Source: Nostoc foliaceum FACHB-393
GTDB lineage: Bacteria > Cyanobacteriota > Cyanobacteriia > Cyanobacteriales > Nostocaceae
NCBI RefSeq assembly: GCF_014698505.1
Contig: NZ_JACJTD010000007.1
Location: 145,766 to 209,765 of the forward strand
Length of the DNA stretch: 64,000 nt
Direction of reading: 5' to 3'
The position numbers and the translations under genes are program-made. Numbering within the stretch: the stretch's first letter is position 1; every line of letters begins with the position of its first letter. The notes below the pieces were generated by a model. It was not told the DNA's origin and did not search any database. It saw only the letters and a list, made by a program, of their open reading frames with translations. Below are positions 9,596 to 19,583 of this stretch, in pieces.

Positions 9596-10285
9596 CTACC
9601 CTACAACCACTGGCTTATTCGCAGCAGGGCACAAATCGGCAAGCTCACAAGCGACGCAGGCAGGAGAGCGGGCTTTACAAATAGCACGACCGTGATAAAT
9701 GAGTCGAATAGACCAATTTTCCCAATCAGGTTGCGGCAATAAACCCATTAAATCTTGCTCAATCCGAACGGGGTCTTTTGCTTCAGTTAAACCCAAACGC
9801 TCGCTGAGGCGCTTGACATGAGTATCTACTGTCACCCCAACATTAATGCCATAACCATGACCCAAGACGACATTTGCTGTCTTCCGCGCCACACCTGGAA
9901 GCTTTAACAACTGTTCCATTTGGTTGGGGACAACAGAGTTAAATTCGGTAACAATCATCCGACAGGCGGCTTGAATGTTTTTGGCTTTATTGCGATAAAA
10001 TCCAGTTGAACGCACCAAGTTTTCTAATTCTACTAAGTCAGCGATCGCTAAACTAGCAGCATCAGGAAACCGCTCAAATAAAGCTGGTGTCACTTTATTC
10101 ACCCGCTCATCAGTACACTGAGCAGAGAGAATCGTTGCCACCAGCAATTGTACTGGTGTTGAGTAGTTCAAAGAGCAAGTAGCATCTGGATAAAGACGCT
10201 TCAGGCGAGCTAAAATTTCTATTGCCCGTTGCTTTTTAGATAACGACTTGCGGGTAATACTCACTGGAACAATTTTTGTACCCAC
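9596..10285 (-). CDS. nth: Endonuclease III
   Basis: The 229-residue base-excision repair glycosylase/AP lyase removes oxidised pyrimidines. The helix-hairpin-helix LLKLPGVARKTANVVLG carries the catalytic Lys, VDTHVKRLSERLGL holds the catalytic Asp, and the C-terminus has the 4Fe-4S cluster pattern C-x6-C-x2-C-x5-C (CKARSPACVACELADLC). Its start overlaps the end of rseP by 25 bases, so it is co-transcribed with it. Confidence 0.96.
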   Translation of the reverse strand: MGTKIVPVSITRKSLSKKQRAIEILARLKRLYPDATCSLNYSTPVQLLVATILSAQCTDERVNKVTPALFERFPDAASLAIADLVELENLVRSTGFYRNKAKNIQAACRMIVTEFNSVVPNQMEQLLKLPGVARKTANVVLGHGYGINVGVTVDTHVKRLSERLGLTEAKDPVRIEQDLMGLLPQPDWENWSIRLIYHGRAICKARSPACVACELADLCPAANKPVVVG

Positions 10286-11361
10286 TCCAATTGGCTAGTT
10301 AATTGAGTAGTTTCTTTGACTATCAGAAAAATTCCTAACCCTAAGAGTAACACCAAGCCGGTTTGCATTACACCTTCTTGAATCCTTGCAGGCACAGGCT
10401 TACCGCGCAAACCTTCTATCAGAAGAAAAGCAAGTTGTCCGCCATCCAAAGCTGGCAAAGGCAAAATGTTAATAATAGCCAAGTTAATGCTGATAATTGC
10501 GGCAAAAGACAACAAGTTTACGGTATTGTCCTCAGCTAATTTGGCACCGATTTTGACAATATTAACTGGCCCAGAAACTTGTCCAGCAGTTTGTTGAAAG
10601 TTGGTAATCAACTGGCCAAAACCGCTGAGTGTACCAACAAATAATTGTTGAAACCTGTTAGCAGCAATGCCAAAAATTTCAAAAGGACTATTAGGACGGC
10701 GATAAGTTGCTGTAGCATTTGGACTAAGTGCTACACCAATTACACCTTTGCCGTCGGCTCCCAGTTTTGGCGTTAATTTCAGGGATTCTTGTTGGTTTTC
10801 ACGCTGAATTTTCAGTTCGATTTGCTGATTGGGATGAGTTTGAATTTCTTTTGTCAGCAAGGGAGTTGATTTATCAGAAGCCGGGAGTTCCTGACCGTTA
10901 ACAGCCAGAATAATATCTCCTTCCCGAATTCCTGCTTGATAGGCAACAGATTCCTGATTAACAGGCTGTACGGCGACACCAGCTTTATAGTTTAATTCCT
11001 TGGGAATACCAACAATACCCAATTGCAGAGCCAGCACCAAATAAGCAAATATTAAATTTGCTATCACTCCGGCACTGATGACGATCGCCCGGTCTAAAAT
11101 TGGACGGTTACGCAGCAGATTTGGGTCATTGGGTGGAATATCGCTATCGGGGTCATCATCGGGAAAGCCCACAAAGCCGCCTAAGGGAAAAGCACGGACA
11201 GCATATTCGGTTTGTGAACCTTGGTACTTAAAAAGAACTGGGCCAAAACCCAAAGAAAAACGGTTAACGAGAATGCCTTGAGAACGTGCTGCAACAAAAT
11301 GTCCCAACTCGTGTACTAAGATCAAAACAGCCAAGACTGCGATCGCTGCTAAAACTGACAT
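10261..11361 (-). CDS. rseP: RIP metalloprotease RseP (site-2 protease)
   Basis: The 366-residue intramembrane zinc protease of the M50 family has the HExxH motif in the first membrane helix (LILVHELGHFVAARS, about residue 16), a PDZ domain (about 125-200; AGIREGDIILAVNGQELP) and the third zinc ligand in NILPLPALDGGQ (about 300). It cleaves membrane proteins, classically anti-sigma factors. It lies between serS (upstream, 131 bases away) and nth (25-base overlap) on the minus strand. Confidence 0.95.
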   Translation of the reverse strand: MSVLAAIAVLAVLILVHELGHFVAARSQGILVNRFSLGFGPVLFKYQGSQTEYAVRAFPLGGFVGFPDDDPDSDIPPNDPNLLRNRPILDRAIVISAGVIANLIFAYLVLALQLGIVGIPKELNYKAGVAVQPVNQESVAYQAGIREGDIILAVNGQELPASDKSTPLLTKEIQTHPNQQIELKIQRENQQESLKLTPKLGADGKGVIGVALSPNATATYRRPNSPFEIFGIAANRFQQLFVGTLSGFGQLITNFQQTAGQVSGPVNIVKIGAKLAEDNTVNLLSFAAIISINLAIINILPLPALDGGQLAFLLIEGLRGKPVPARIQEGVMQTGLVLLLGLGIFLIVKETTQLTSQLEWVQKLFQ

Positions 11362-11492
11362 AGAGCAAATTAGTGAAAATATTAAGCTATAGTTATCTCC
11401 ATTCTAATTGGGCATTGGGTATTGGGTATGGAGTATTGGGCATTAGTCATTAGTAAAAGACAAAGTACTAATGACTACTTGCTAATAACTAA

Positions 11493-12773
11493 TTACAAAA
11501 TTTCACGTCCCAAATAAGGTTGCAACACTTCTGGTATCTTCACCGTCCCATCAGGTTGTTGATAATTCTCCAAAATTGCTGCCATCGTTCTTCCCACCGC
11601 CAAACCCGAACCATTCAGAGTATGTACAAACTGAGTACCTTTCTTCCCAGCCTCTTTGAAGCGAATATCAGCCCGTCGCGCCTGGAAATCTATAGTATTG
11701 GAACAGCTAGAAATTTCGCGGTATTTGCCAGAAGAGGGCAACCAAACCTCTAAATCATAAGTTTTGGTAGAGGCAAATCCCAAATCTCCAGTACTTAAAT
11801 TTACTACTCGGTAAGGCAACCGCAACGCCTGTAAAATTGCTTCTGCATTCCCCACTAATTTCTCCAGTTCATCAAAAGAGGTACTGGGTTCGACAAACTT
11901 CACCATTTCTACCTTGTTAAATTGATGCAGGCGAATTAATCCCCGCATATCGCGCCCATAACTACCAGCTTCGCGGCGAAAACAGGGAGTAAAGGCACAG
12001 TGGTAAATAGGTAAGTCTTCAGCAGCGAGAATTTCACCACGGTAGAGATTTGTAACTGGAACTTCAGCCGTAGGAATCAGCCATAAGTCATCCTCAGCAC
12101 ATTTAAAGCTTTCTTCAGCAAACTTAGGTAACTGACCGGTCGCCGTCAAAGACTCGGTATTCACTAACAGCGGCGGACTGACTTCCACATACCCAGCTTG
12201 AGTATGAAGAGCCAGCATAAATTGAATTAATGCCCTTTCCAATGCCGCACCAGCGCCTATCAATGTCACAAAGCGACTTTGGGAAACTTTCACAGCCCGC
12301 TCAACATTGAGAATACCTAGCTTTTCGCCAATTTCCCAGTGAGGGAGAATATTGGGATTTTGAGGAATGTAATCATCACCCCAACGGCGCACTTCTACGT
12401 TATCTTCCTCATTCTTTCCAAGGGGTGTAGAGTCGCTTGGTAAGTTGGGAAGTGCCAACACAAGTTGGGCAATTTCAGCTTTGAGTTCTTTTTCTTGGGG
12501 TTCCAGTTCACTCAATGTAGTTTTAACAGAGTTACCTTCGTCCCGCAAAGCTTGAATTTCTGGATCTTGAGGATTAACCCCAGATTTAATCTTCTGCCCG
12601 ACAATTTTGCCGATTTCGTTGCTCCGGGCTTGGAGTTGACTGCGCGTTCCCTCAAGTTCCCGTTGTTGCCGATCTAACTGTAATATCGGTTCGATGTCGT
12701 ATTTACCACTACGACTATTCAATCGTTCTTGAACTAATTGCGGATTTTCCCGTATTTGCTTGATATCCAGCAC
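11493..12773 (-). CDS. serS: Seryl-tRNA synthetase
   Basis: This 426-residue class II aminoacyl-tRNA synthetase charges tRNA-Ser. It has the N-terminal coiled-coil arm that grips the tRNA long arm (about residues 30-105), motif 2 ([20 protein letters not shown]) and motif 3 ([18 protein letters not shown]). Full length with an ordinary ATG start. It is upstream of rseP on the same strand; iterated repeat DNA separates them. Confidence 0.97.
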   Translation of the reverse strand: MLDIKQIRENPQLVQERLNSRSGKYDIEPILQLDRQQRELEGTRSQLQARSNEIGKIVGQKIKSGVNPQDPEIQALRDEGNSVKTTLSELEPQEKELKAEIAQLVLALPNLPSDSTPLGKNEEDNVEVRRWGDDYIPQNPNILPHWEIGEKLGILNVERAVKVSQSRFVTLIGAGAALERALIQFMLALHTQAGYVEVSPPLLVNTESLTATGQLPKFAEESFKCAEDDLWLIPTAEVPVTNLYRGEILAAEDLPIYHCAFTPCFRREAGSYGRDMRGLIRLHQFNKVEMVKFVEPSTSFDELEKLVGNAEAILQALRLPYRVVNLSTGDLGFASTKTYDLEVWLPSSGKYREISSCSNTIDFQARRADIRFKEAGKKGTQFVHTLNGSGLAVGRTMAAILENYQQPDGTVKIPEVLQPYLGREIL

Positions 12774-12936
12774 AGATTTTTCTCAGTTTTTAGCCTATTA
12801 TCTACCTGCCAACACATCAGCATATACTGATTTTGGCTTGCCATGAGCAGAAAAGCAAACATAAAAATTTTGATCTGCCAATCTTGGTAGGGCTAGAAAA
12901 ATTTAAAATCCAAAATCCAAAATTCAAAATTTGCTA

Positions 12937-13137
12937 TTACTCCTCTGATTTTCCAGACCCCTGAGTATTCGCAGGTGAGGGTAGCCAGTAGGCAAGTACG
13001 CCTGATAAACCACTCCAGTAAACTGCCTGGTTTTGGCTATTATCACGTTCCATAAAGATTAAGGAACTACACAATCCAATCATTAATGTACTAAAAAGCA
13101 CTTGTATGCCAAATTTCCAGATTTCTAGTTTTTTCAT
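12937..13137 (-). CDS. Small one-helix membrane protein
   Basis: A 66-residue protein with one hydrophobic segment (FGIQVLFSTLMIGLCSSLIFM, about residues 9-29) and a polar tail. Its codon use and clear start after a purine-rich site (ggaggtcttac on the minus strand) suggest a real gene. Function unknown. Confidence 0.65.
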   Translation of the reverse strand: MKKLEIWKFGIQVLFSTLMIGLCSSLIFMERDNSQNQAVYWSGLSGVLAYWLPSPANTQGSGKSEE

Positions 13138-13383
13138 AGTGTAAGACCTCCAATAAAGATTAATTCACCCTTGTAACGGTTCTAATATCACTCTGTAGAT
13201 GGGTGCTAATAATAAGTAACTGGTTTAGTCTTCACACTGTAATTTGATAATTTCGGAAAAGTACAATGAACATATTTGAATTATTCGCTATACGGACTCT
13301 GAAAACAAAAAAAAAGTAAGCAAGAAAAGAAGTCAAAAGAATCGCTGATTTTTGACTTTTACCTTTTCTTCCGACTCCGCTTT

Positions 13384-13962
13384 CTAAGGTCGGTTAATGC
13401 GATTGAGCAACCAGAGAGATGCCACAAGCCCTGCAAAGTGCGCTGAGACAGTGTTGGTGTTTGCCTGTACCACAAGCATATCTAGACCGCTGATAATTCG
13501 GGTGGGGTCAAAAAATTGGGTAGTTATAGCTTGAGGAGATATGGATCTTGCTACTAATGTTCCAACGATCGCTTGCGCCCCCAAAAGAGTCACTAGCGTC
13601 CCCCCTAAATTCACCCAAAGTCCTAAGCGTAATACTTGCACTGTCTCGCTTTTCCGAGGGCGGTTGCTGGGATTAGAGGATTCCAATTGCTTGCCAATTC
13701 TAGTGTAACGGTAAGCTAAATAAATGCCTACGGCTAAAACAACCAGTCCACAAATTGCTAAAAATACGCCAAAGCCAGTCCCAGGATTATTACTAGGACT
13801 GCCAGTTCTTTGATTAAAGATGGCGAAAAGTAGCACAATTATGCTAGAAACAACGCCTAGTACTAGCTGAATCCAGAAACTAATCCAACCTGTAAGGCGA
13901 AAGGTTTGGGCAATTGCCCGGAGAGTTGAGGAAGATGATGGAGCATCGGGAGTCTGTGACAT
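13384..13962 (-). CDS. DUF3611 family membrane protein (Tic21-like)
   Basis: The 192-residue protein has four hydrophobic segments (about residues 25-50, 62-84, 110-135 and 165-187), with RLGLWVNLGGTLVTLLGAQAIVGTLVARS as a strongly conserved stretch. It fits the cyanobacterial DUF3611 family; the chloroplast relative is Tic21/PIC1, linked to protein import or iron transport in the inner envelope. The cyanobacterial role is not settled. It is monocistronic on the minus strand. Confidence 0.8.
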   Translation of the reverse strand: MSQTPDAPSSSSTLRAIAQTFRLTGWISFWIQLVLGVVSSIIVLLFAIFNQRTGSPSNNPGTGFGVFLAICGLVVLAVGIYLAYRYTRIGKQLESSNPSNRPRKSETVQVLRLGLWVNLGGTLVTLLGAQAIVGTLVARSISPQAITTQFFDPTRIISGLDMLVVQANTNTVSAHFAGLVASLWLLNRINRP

Positions 13963-14595
13963 AATTGATCACCAATGTGCTGGGTGCTTTCAAAAGACAT
14001 GGAAAACCTTGTTGAGAGGTATCGCACTTTGCGTCTCTCCCTTTCCTAGTCTTTGCGTCTTCTTTGATAAATTTACTATCACACTTGCCAAATGGGGCAA
14101 GAGATTCTCTTATCCAGAAAATTAGTAATGGTTACTACTTAGGTGTGTCTACAGGCGTAGCAGCTTTAACCCAGACATATCCCTTAGCTTAAGGTTTGAG
14201 AATCGGCATTGGGAAAATCACTGTAAAACAAAGTGTTTATTAAGTTTTACAGACAAAATTGCATTTTACCTGTAAAATTTCTTCGATAGCATTTTATTGC
14301 TTAAGCAGTTCTAACCAGCTCGGCATCACTTAACACCAAGATAGTGACGTCGCCACGCTCTGTTCGCTCCTCACCACACCGTATCGAGCTTGGATAGGGG
14401 TACAGTATTTTGTGCCCCTAAAACTCGCAAACTCGTCCCACAACTTCACAGGCGTGGGTAATTATTTGGTATTTACGCAATGGATATCTAGTCTAAGTAG
14501 CTTTATATACATTACTCACTTAGTGGTAGCACTGTATACTGACTACAAGGATTGTAGACCGTACCCTAAGGCATTTTTTTAGCCATTCACTAACC
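13963..14595. other. Gene-free region before padR-like gene
   Basis: No coding region is supported. It contains an inverted repeat TTTTACAG/CTGTAAAA (14245-14252 and 14270-14277) with a further CTGTAAAA at 14221, and a small hairpin around AGGGG/CCCCT (about 14396-14419). The region should hold the promoters of two divergent genes. Confidence 0.55.
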
Positions 14596-14943
14596 ATGAA
14601 ACTTGAGGATATATATCAATTCTTTGAGAATCCTCCGCCAACTTACCTTTGTCAGGAAGTAGCAGTTTGTTACATACTGTCTGTTTTGTTACAAGGTGAA
14701 TCTTACGGAACCGAGTTGATTGAGCAATTAGAAACTGAATATCCCACCTCTAGGCTTTCGGATACCGTACTTTATAGTGCAATCAAATTTCTGGAAGACC
14801 AAAAGGCAATCACTGGATATTGGAAGAAACTGGAAGGACGAGGACGCCCCAGGCGGATGTACCAAGTTTCTCCAGAGTGGCAAGTTCAAGCGCAGGATTT
14901 AGCTTTTCTTTGGCAAGATTACATCAACAGGAGGACAAAGTAA
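14596..14943 (+). CDS. PadR family transcriptional regulator
   Basis: A 115-residue winged-helix DNA-binding protein of the PadR family: VCYILSVLLQGESYGTELIEQL is the PadR N-terminal helix pair, SDTVLYSAIKFLEDQKAI the recognition helix region, and KKLEGRGRPRRMYQVS the wing. It lacks a long C-terminal dimer helix. It is 58 bases upstream of the complex C assembly-like gene on the same strand, so it could control it or itself. Confidence 0.88.
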   Translation: MKLEDIYQFFENPPPTYLCQEVAVCYILSVLLQGESYGTELIEQLETEYPTSRLSDTVLYSAIKFLEDQKAITGYWKKLEGRGRPRRMYQVSPEWQVQAQDLAFLWQDYINRRTK

Positions 14944-15001
14944 CGAATAATTGATATTGATAATGAATAAGTCTCCTCCAGTCAAACAGTAACAATTAGT
15001 T

Positions 15002-15532
15002 ATGGATACTGCTATTCTGCCATCTACGTTCCTGCTAACCTTGTTGTTATCGGTTGGGCTGTTTTTCTTTATTCGTGCCTCGACTAAAGACCGCATAGAA
15101 ACAGCGCAAATGGTATCTGAGCAAGACGAAGCTGCTTTAATGTCTCAATTAAAAGATTATTTTCGCTCGCGGTCTTACCGAGTGGCAGCGGTAGACCGAG
15201 AACAAAACAAAGTGACTTTTGAAGGTAATGTTCGCCCCAGTTGGTTCTTAGCTATATTTTTAACTCTGCTGGCAGCTACTGGTATTATTTGTCTATCTCT
15301 GGTCGTATACCTGCTTTTTCCTAAGCTCAGTAGCTTTGTTTTGGCTATGGTACTGCTGTCGCCTTTAAGTGGTCTATTTTATTGGAAAAAATCTGGAAGA
15401 CTTGAGAAGGTGTCGCTCAAAGTAGAAACAACTCAGAGCGAACAAACCTCCTCAAGTAAGATCACTGTAGTTGGCCATCGAGATGAACTTAGTGAGTTAC
15501 AGAAGACTCTACATCTCAAGGCTGTTGAATAA
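15002..15532 (+). CDS. Cofactor assembly of complex C subunit B-like protein
   Basis: The 176-residue protein has an N-terminal membrane helix (about residues 5-24), a soluble stretch with FRSRSYRVAAVDREQNKVTFEG, and two closely spaced helices (about 80-125). This layout matches the cyanobacterial CCB2/CCB4-like family (DUF2930), whose plastid relatives attach haem ci to cytochrome b6. It follows the PadR gene by 58 bases. The role is by family resemblance only. Confidence 0.8.
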   Translation: MDTAILPSTFLLTLLLSVGLFFFIRASTKDRIETAQMVSEQDEAALMSQLKDYFRSRSYRVAAVDREQNKVTFEGNVRPSWFLAIFLTLLAATGIICLSLVVYLLFPKLSSFVLAMVLLSPLSGLFYWKKSGRLEKVSLKVETTQSEQTSSSKITVVGHRDELSELQKTLHLKAVE

Positions 15533-15982
15533 TTGTTGGTTTTTATGACCATCTATTAACTATGATATGCAGACTTCTGACCTGACCTACTCTTTAGGCA
15601 ATGGAAAGTAGGAAGGAGGAAATCAAGACTTCTGCTTTGTCAGTTTTCCCCACAACTTTTGTCGTGGGGAAAAATTTAAATTCATTAACTTAAATTCGTT
15701 GACAGAGCTTGGTTAACAATTTACGGCATAAGAGCGCAACTTCACTAGCGCTTTTGGATGCGCTTGGCTCTATACCCACTCCCTTCTGCATCATCAAAAT
15801 AGTATCAACCCATGCAACATAGCGTGGTTTGAGACAAGTTGACTTTCCAACTACCTGGACTAGCCTTAAAAAGCAAATCAGCTCCAAACTAAAAAAAAAT
15901 TAAATTCTGCATAAACTTAGCAATTTTGCCAGTTAATGTTAGTCAGGAGCCACATTCAATGCGTAAGATGAGCATTTATAGT

Positions 15983-16360
15983 TCACCGACTAGCTAAAGC
16001 AAGAGGTTCTTGACCTGGCGAAGGTTCTAACACCCTCAAGCTAGGAAACAAGAAATGGTTTTCCTCTACGTATTGAGCACCAAACAGTCCCTTTTCTGCC
16101 CAGAAATAACGGTCTGTGGTGTGTTCGTTTCGCTTTACGAGTAGCAAAGCCGGTGGCAAAATACCTTCAGCTTGAATGAATCTTCTCGCTGCTGTCACAG
16201 GCTTTTCTTCGCCACTTTCGATGCTATATTGAGGCACATGTTCCAAAATGCGTCGTCCTTCCTGACGACGACGACTCTTCCTTTTGCGTCTCCTTGCCAA
16301 TCTATTGTCCTCCTCTTTCAAGCTATAGATTGTAGTGATAGCTACAAAATCCGTCGTCAT
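15983..16360 (-). CDS. DUF3155 family protein
   Basis: A 125-residue protein with a very basic N-terminal segment (RLARRRKRKSRRRQEGRRILEHVPQYSIESGEEKPVT) followed by the conserved stretch AARRFIQAEGILPPALLLVKRNEHTTDRYFWAEKGLFGAQYVEENHF, seen here as three blocks. It corresponds to cyanobacterial DUF3155. The basic tract suggests nucleic acid binding, but no function is known. It is divergent from the histidine kinase gene. Confidence 0.82.
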   Translation of the reverse strand: MTTDFVAITTIYSLKEEDNRLARRRKRKSRRRQEGRRILEHVPQYSIESGEEKPVTAARRFIQAEGILPPALLLVKRNEHTTDRYFWAEKGLFGAQYVEENHFLFPSLRVLEPSPGQEPLALASR

Positions 16361-16585
16361 TATATAAGTTCTAGTTCAAAATATCAATAGTTTTTAACCT
16401 TTTAATGTAAGAAAATTAATATCTTTGGAGATAGGGAAAACAAAATCACCAAAGGATATAATCCCTTGGTACAAACCATCGCTAAGAAAATTTTAGTTAA
16501 GCTTTATTAAATGAGTGAGGTAAAAATTAAGTATCCTCTCTTACATCATGCCTCAAAATCTGTAATCTTGAGCAAGAGCTAAAAA

Positions 16586-17941
16586 ATGTTAATGTCTGCC
16601 AGTTCCGATTTTCTTGCTCTATGTCGAGAGCAAATAGCGCTGCTAACCCAAGGGCTGGGAGCAACTTTAAGTATTGTGTACCTGACACAAGAATTGGTAG
16701 AGACTCCCTCAGGTGAGGCAAAACTGATTCCTGTAGTGATTTACCCGGAAACAGCATTATTACCGCCAGGGAAGGAGACTGCTGAAGCGACTGTACACAA
16801 TCAACTTCAAGTTGGAAATGTGTTTATATTACCTAATCATCAGAGAAGGTTATTGACAACAGGATCAGAATCTCCAACCTCGTCACCAGAGTCTGAGATC
16901 CCAAATGCATCTCAACCCCATCTAAAAGAAGAATACTTACTTAGTGGTAATCAAATTGTTTTACCTCTGATTTATGAGGGTGTGATGATGGGGTTACTGG
17001 TGACAGGTAGGGAAGACCGGGCATGGAATGAACATGAGGAAAGTCAGATTCAACGGATAGCCCAAACATTAGCGATCGCTTGTATTTTAGATCAGCGGCG
17101 AGCATGGTTTGAGCAGCAGTTGCATGAACAACAAATTCTCCAAGAAAAACAACGGGATTTGCTGGATAACCTGTTGCATCAGTTTCGTAACCCATTAACA
17201 GCGTTGCGGACTTTTGGCAAACTGCTATTGAAACGACTCAGCCCAGCAGACGCTAACCGGGATGTGGCAACTAGTATTGTGCGGGAAAGCGATCGCCTCC
17301 AAGAATTGCTGCAACAATTTGATCAAGTAATTGACTTGACAGAGGCAGATTTAGCACCACTACATCTCCCTGAACATGAAGTATTTGTGGAAGCAACTAT
17401 CCAAAAAGACGCTAAACCGCCCCTATTATTGCCGGGAACGGGAGATAAAGCAGTTGACTGCTCGTTAGCAGATATATTAGAACCATTATTAATATCAGCC
17501 AAAGCGATCGCCCAAGAGCGAAAGCTAAAACTAATAACTGAAATTCAACAGAATTCACCCCTAGTACGTGCCAACGTCAAAGCATTACGAGAGGTCTTAA
17601 CTAACATCATCGATAATGCTTTGAAATACACTCCCACTGGGGGCAAAATTTTGATTCAGGCGGGGCAAGAAAAAGCTAATTTTCAGGGAATTGTTATTAG
17701 TGACAACGGGCCTGGCATTCCACCCCAGGATTTAGAGCATCTTGGAGAACGGCATTATCGGGGTGTACAAGCGCAAACAGAAATCCCTGGTACTGGTTTG
17801 GGGTTAGCGATCGCAAAACAATTAATAGAGCAAATGCAGGGCGAAATCGAGGTTTTCAGCCCTGCAATCAACTCTAAGCTAACTTCACCCGATGGGCCGG
17901 GAACTACGTTTATTATTTGGTTACCGGAAGTTGAGAATTAG
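16586..17941 (+). CDS. GAF domain sensor histidine kinase
   Basis: The 451-residue soluble kinase has an N-terminal GAF-like domain (about residues 5-190; NQIVLPLIYEGVMMGLLVTG), an H-box (LLHQFRNPLTALRTF, His about 200), an N-box (EVLTNIIDNALKYTP), a G1 box (ISDNGPGIP) and a G2 box (GTGLGLAIAK). No membrane segment is present, so it probably senses an internal signal. No response regulator gene is adjacent, as for an orphan kinase. It ends 27 bases before the convergent SLH gene. Confidence 0.93.
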   Translation: MLMSASSDFLALCREQIALLTQGLGATLSIVYLTQELVETPSGEAKLIPVVIYPETALLPPGKETAEATVHNQLQVGNVFILPNHQRRLLTTGSESPTSSPESEIPNASQPHLKEEYLLSGNQIVLPLIYEGVMMGLLVTGREDRAWNEHEESQIQRIAQTLAIACILDQRRAWFEQQLHEQQILQEKQRDLLDNLLHQFRNPLTALRTFGKLLLKRLSPADANRDVATSIVRESDRLQELLQQFDQVIDLTEADLAPLHLPEHEVFVEATIQKDAKPPLLLPGTGDKAVDCSLADILEPLLISAKAIAQERKLKLITEIQQNSPLVRANVKALREVLTNIIDNALKYTPTGGKILIQAGQEKANFQGIVISDNGPGIPPQDLEHLGERHYRGVQAQTEIPGTGLGLAIAKQLIEQMQGEIEVFSPAINSKLTSPDGPGTTFIIWLPEVEN

Positions 17942-17968
17942 TCATTAGTATTTACAAATGACCAATGA

Positions 17969-19210
17969 CTATCTTACTGAAACCAACAAGTTTTGATTGA
18001 TTGTCATTTGCAAATCGGTATCTGGGTCAATTGCTACTAAATCAACACTATTTCTGCCGAAGAACAGACCAATTAACGCACCGATACCAGCGCCACCCAA
18101 GACCTCTTCTGTGGCAATGGCGCGATCGCCTGTGACAGCAGATACCGCAGCGGCTGCACCTGCGCCCAATACAGTATTCTTGATAATTGAACCAGTACTA
18201 GTACCTTTGTTGACGGTTTCAGTTTTGGTAATCACTTCAGAGCTAGCGTTAAGCTGATACTCTTGACCACTCGTCAAAACTAGTTTCTCGGCAACGAATT
18301 GAGAACCGCCTGTAGCAGGTTTGAGTTGACCAATAACTTGACTACCAGCAGGAATCACTACAGATCCTTCTTGCGTAACCACGTTTTGGGATACTGTCAA
18401 TGTCAAGGGCGCTGTTTCATCCTTTGTAACCAGAATTTTTTCTGCCTTGTCATACTTCACAGGGATAGCAGTCCCTTGGGGAATTGTCACAGCTACAGGT
18501 ATTGGGGTAGTAGACCCAACAGCCACGACATAGGGCGAGTTAATTGCTGAGGCTTGATTAGAACTAACCAATGCTTGGTAGATAAAAGCTGCTACCTGGG
18601 CGCGAGTGGCGGTTGCAGTTGGATTCAGGAACTTCACATTAGGATAGTTCACCACAATTTGCTTCTCAGTTGCTGCTGCGATCGGGCTACGGGCATAGCT
18701 AGCGATGTTAGAGGCATCGTTGAAGTATTGCAGAGTGCTTTCGGTATTACCGCTAGGACTATATTCCAGACCGTTAGCGAGAGAAACTAAAACCTGCTGG
18801 CGAGGAATAGCCTGGTTAGGCTCAAAGCGATTACCAGGATAACCAGATAAGAAACCAATGGTATAGGCTTGTTGAATAGCGCTGGATGCCCAATAGTTGC
18901 TTGGCACATCAGTAAAATTGATTGCCTGCCTTTGCTGTGCTTTTTGGAAAGCTTTGTTTACCATAGCGGCAAATTGAGCGCGTGTCACCGCTTCTTCAGG
19001 GCGGAAAGTACCATCAGGAAATCCGGCAATTACACCTCGCTCTGACAATTGTTGAATAAATTGTGCTGCCCAATAGTTAGATGAAACATCAGAAAAAGTA
19101 GTTTGAGCAAAAGATGGTGAAGCTGTAATGAAAGGCGCTACAGTACCTACTGTGACGCTTAAAGCCATGAGTGCAGCTGTTCCAGATTGCAAACGATTTA
19201 AGTTAAACAT
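17969..19210 (-). CDS. Secreted SLH-domain protein with TrbI-like C-terminal module
   Basis: The 413-residue protein has a signal peptide (about residues 1-36, ending SFAQ), then three S-layer homology repeats (FSDVSSNYWAAQFIQQL...; FTDVPSNYWASSAIQQA...; FNDASNIASYARSPIAAA...; about 37-215) expected to bind the cell wall, and a C-terminal module (about 235-413; VTIPQGTAIPVKYDKAEKIL...VVIPAGSQVIGQL) that resembles TrbI/TraB-like beta domains. A glycine/alanine-rich segment near 350-385 may insert in a membrane. The C-terminal module is shared with the next gene. Confidence 0.85.
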   Translation of the reverse strand: MFNLNRLQSGTAALMALSVTVGTVAPFITASPSFAQTTFSDVSSNYWAAQFIQQLSERGVIAGFPDGTFRPEEAVTRAQFAAMVNKAFQKAQQRQAINFTDVPSNYWASSAIQQAYTIGFLSGYPGNRFEPNQAIPRQQVLVSLANGLEYSPSGNTESTLQYFNDASNIASYARSPIAAATEKQIVVNYPNVKFLNPTATATRAQVAAFIYQALVSSNQASAINSPYVVAVGSTTPIPVAVTIPQGTAIPVKYDKAEKILVTKDETAPLTLTVSQNVVTQEGSVVIPAGSQVIGQLKPATGGSQFVAEKLVLTSGQEYQLNASSEVITKTETVNKGTSTGSIIKNTVLGAGAAAAVSAVTGDRAIATEEVLGGAGIGALIGLFFGRNSVDLVAIDPDTDLQMTINQNLLVSVR

Positions 19211-19583
19211 TATTTTTACTCCAGTACAATTATTTTTTTTACTGTTAATTAATTAGACCTCTTCTGAAGTATGAGGTTCCCATTAATTCATGTTTTTTGT
19301 AAAAACCATTACTTTAGTCATACAGTCAAATGAGATAAACAAAATTAGAAATTACTTGTCAACAGAGCTAGCAATAGGTAAATAGTATAATCAGTCTCTT
19401 CCCGATTAATGCTATTAAATAAGTATTGAAAAAATATGAGTACTGAGTAAGACGATACAAAGATAGGATAGTTGCTGAAAAATAGATTTTTAGGGTTAAA
19501 AAATGAAGGCGATCGCTCACTATAGTTAAAGTGGCGATCGCCTATCAGAAGTGATTAAAGTCACGACTTGAATTCAGTTAAAT
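19211..19583. other. Spacer between the two paralogous secreted genes
   Basis: AT-rich, no gene seen. It carries the hairpin at 19507-19543 close to the end of the following gene. Confidence 0.6.
19507..19543 (-). terminator. HIP1-containing hairpin, probable terminator
   Basis: AGGCGATCGC (19507-19516) pairs with GCGATCGCCT (19534-19543) across a 17-base loop, about 40 bases after the stop of the minus-strand gene at 19584. On the minus strand it is followed by a T-rich stretch (TTCATTTTTT). Confidence 0.6.

Noticed and set aside
15690..15887. 65-residue minus-strand open frame
   Set aside because: No likeness to known proteins and a composition unlike its neighbours; likely chance.
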